Source: Hermodice carunculata (lineage: Eukaryota; Annelida; Polychaeta; Eunicida; Amphinomidae). Taken from it: a stretch of DNA of 64,000 nt. Each line of letters starts with the position of its first letter. Within the stretch, counting starts at the first letter, position 1. The notes under the pieces were generated by a model. That model saw nothing but the letters and a program-made list of their open reading frames with translations, was not told the origin of the DNA and did no database searches. The stretch lies in contig OZ026630.1 in the NCBI GenBank assembly GCA_964020975.1, forward strand, positions 21,759,588-21,823,587. Reading direction: 5' to 3'. A program made the position numbers and the translations under genes. Positions 63,481 to 64,000 of the stretch are shown piece after piece.

Positions 63481-63702
63481 TCATGGTAAAAAGCGCAATG
63501 AAGACAACTTAGTTTGACATTCTCACCAATGATGGACTAGTTTTCCATACATCAAAACATCTTCCCCCGAATCAAGTTTAAGCGGGGGAGCATTCATTGT
63601 TCAGTTGTGGAATCGTAAGGTGGCATGACATTGCCATTGCACCGACAGCTGCTCCCCAGCTTCTGCCAGTGTCAGCACGGGGAGCCACAGTAGTGGTGAT
63701 GG

Positions 63703-63703
63703 C

Positions 63704-63799
<96 letters not shown>

Positions 63800-63801
63800 T
63801 C
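63703..63801. repeat. (CTTT)n microsatellite upstream of Rab8
   Basis: About 24 pure CTTT units, a polypurine (AAAG)n on the Rab8 sense strand, some 350-450 bp upstream of its start codon. The Leu/Phe/Ser repeat reading frame across it is an artefact. Confidence 0.95.
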
Positions 63802-64000
63802 GCTCTCAACTTATACATTAGTGCTATGGGAGCATCTACCGAACAATGACCAAATTAAACAGTCAAGATTTTGACGTGCAATTTTTGGCCAATACACAAA
63901 ATTCAAGTGTTGTATAACTATAGATAGAGATGCCATTCTAACTACAGTCTACAATTTATGTTTGTGCTGTGGATGCATCCATGGACCTACTATCAGATAG

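Overview
This window is animal nuclear DNA, most likely from a marine invertebrate (a spiralian such as a mollusc or brachiopod, or an invertebrate deuterostome such as a lancelet). The reasons are GT-AG introns of 0.9 to 27 kb, an animal Rab8 gene, and a dense, varied load of transposable elements: a full-length LINE, L1-like and other LINE remnants, a tRNA-derived SINE, DIRS-like and Crypton-like remnants, several TIR MITEs, and long arrays of repeats of the 'ACAAGAGGCCCATGGGCC' kind common in such genomes. The species cannot be fixed from the sequence alone.

Two protein-coding host genes can be supported, both Rab-family small GTPases, converging tail to tail. At the left, only the last coding exon of a plus-strand Rab-like gene is present (3300-3517; its C-terminus is GGCCW). 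The rest of the window is dominated by a complete minus-strand Rab8 orthologue, with seven coding exons from 63354 down to 27685. Its spliced CDS is 627 nt and encodes 208 aa ending in the prenylation motif CQLL. Intron 1 alone is about 27 kb and holds most of the mobile elements.

Layout: 1-11 kb holds the Rab-like terminal exon, microsatellites, one MITE and one short inverted copy of the hairpin-ended repeat family. From 11.3 to 18.3 kb there is a 7-kb block of nested, hairpin-ended, internally tandem elements that look like non-autonomous Helentron or 'pearl' elements and carry many CTCF-like motifs. From 18.3 to 27.7 kb is AT-rich DNA downstream of Rab8, with a hairpin MITE and a pogo-like MITE. 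From 27.7 to 36.2 kb lie Rab8 exons 7 to 2. From 36.2 to 63.2 kb is intron 1: a Crypton-like recombinase remnant, MITEs, two tandem-array elements, a DIRS-like fossil split by a 4.9-kb nearly intact LINE, a second LINE carrying a SINE, and a ~90-bp-arm near-palindrome. From 63.2 to 64 kb are Rab8 exon 1, its compact promoter (CRE and ETS-type sites, and a start codon inside a YY1/TISU-like motif) and a (CTTT)n tract.

The findings I would check first are the pair of fold-back MITEs whose hairpin arms have diverged symmetrically, the TE-borne CTCF-like motif array between the two convergent Rab genes, the nested Helentron-like insertions, and the very short inferred Rab8 5' UTR.
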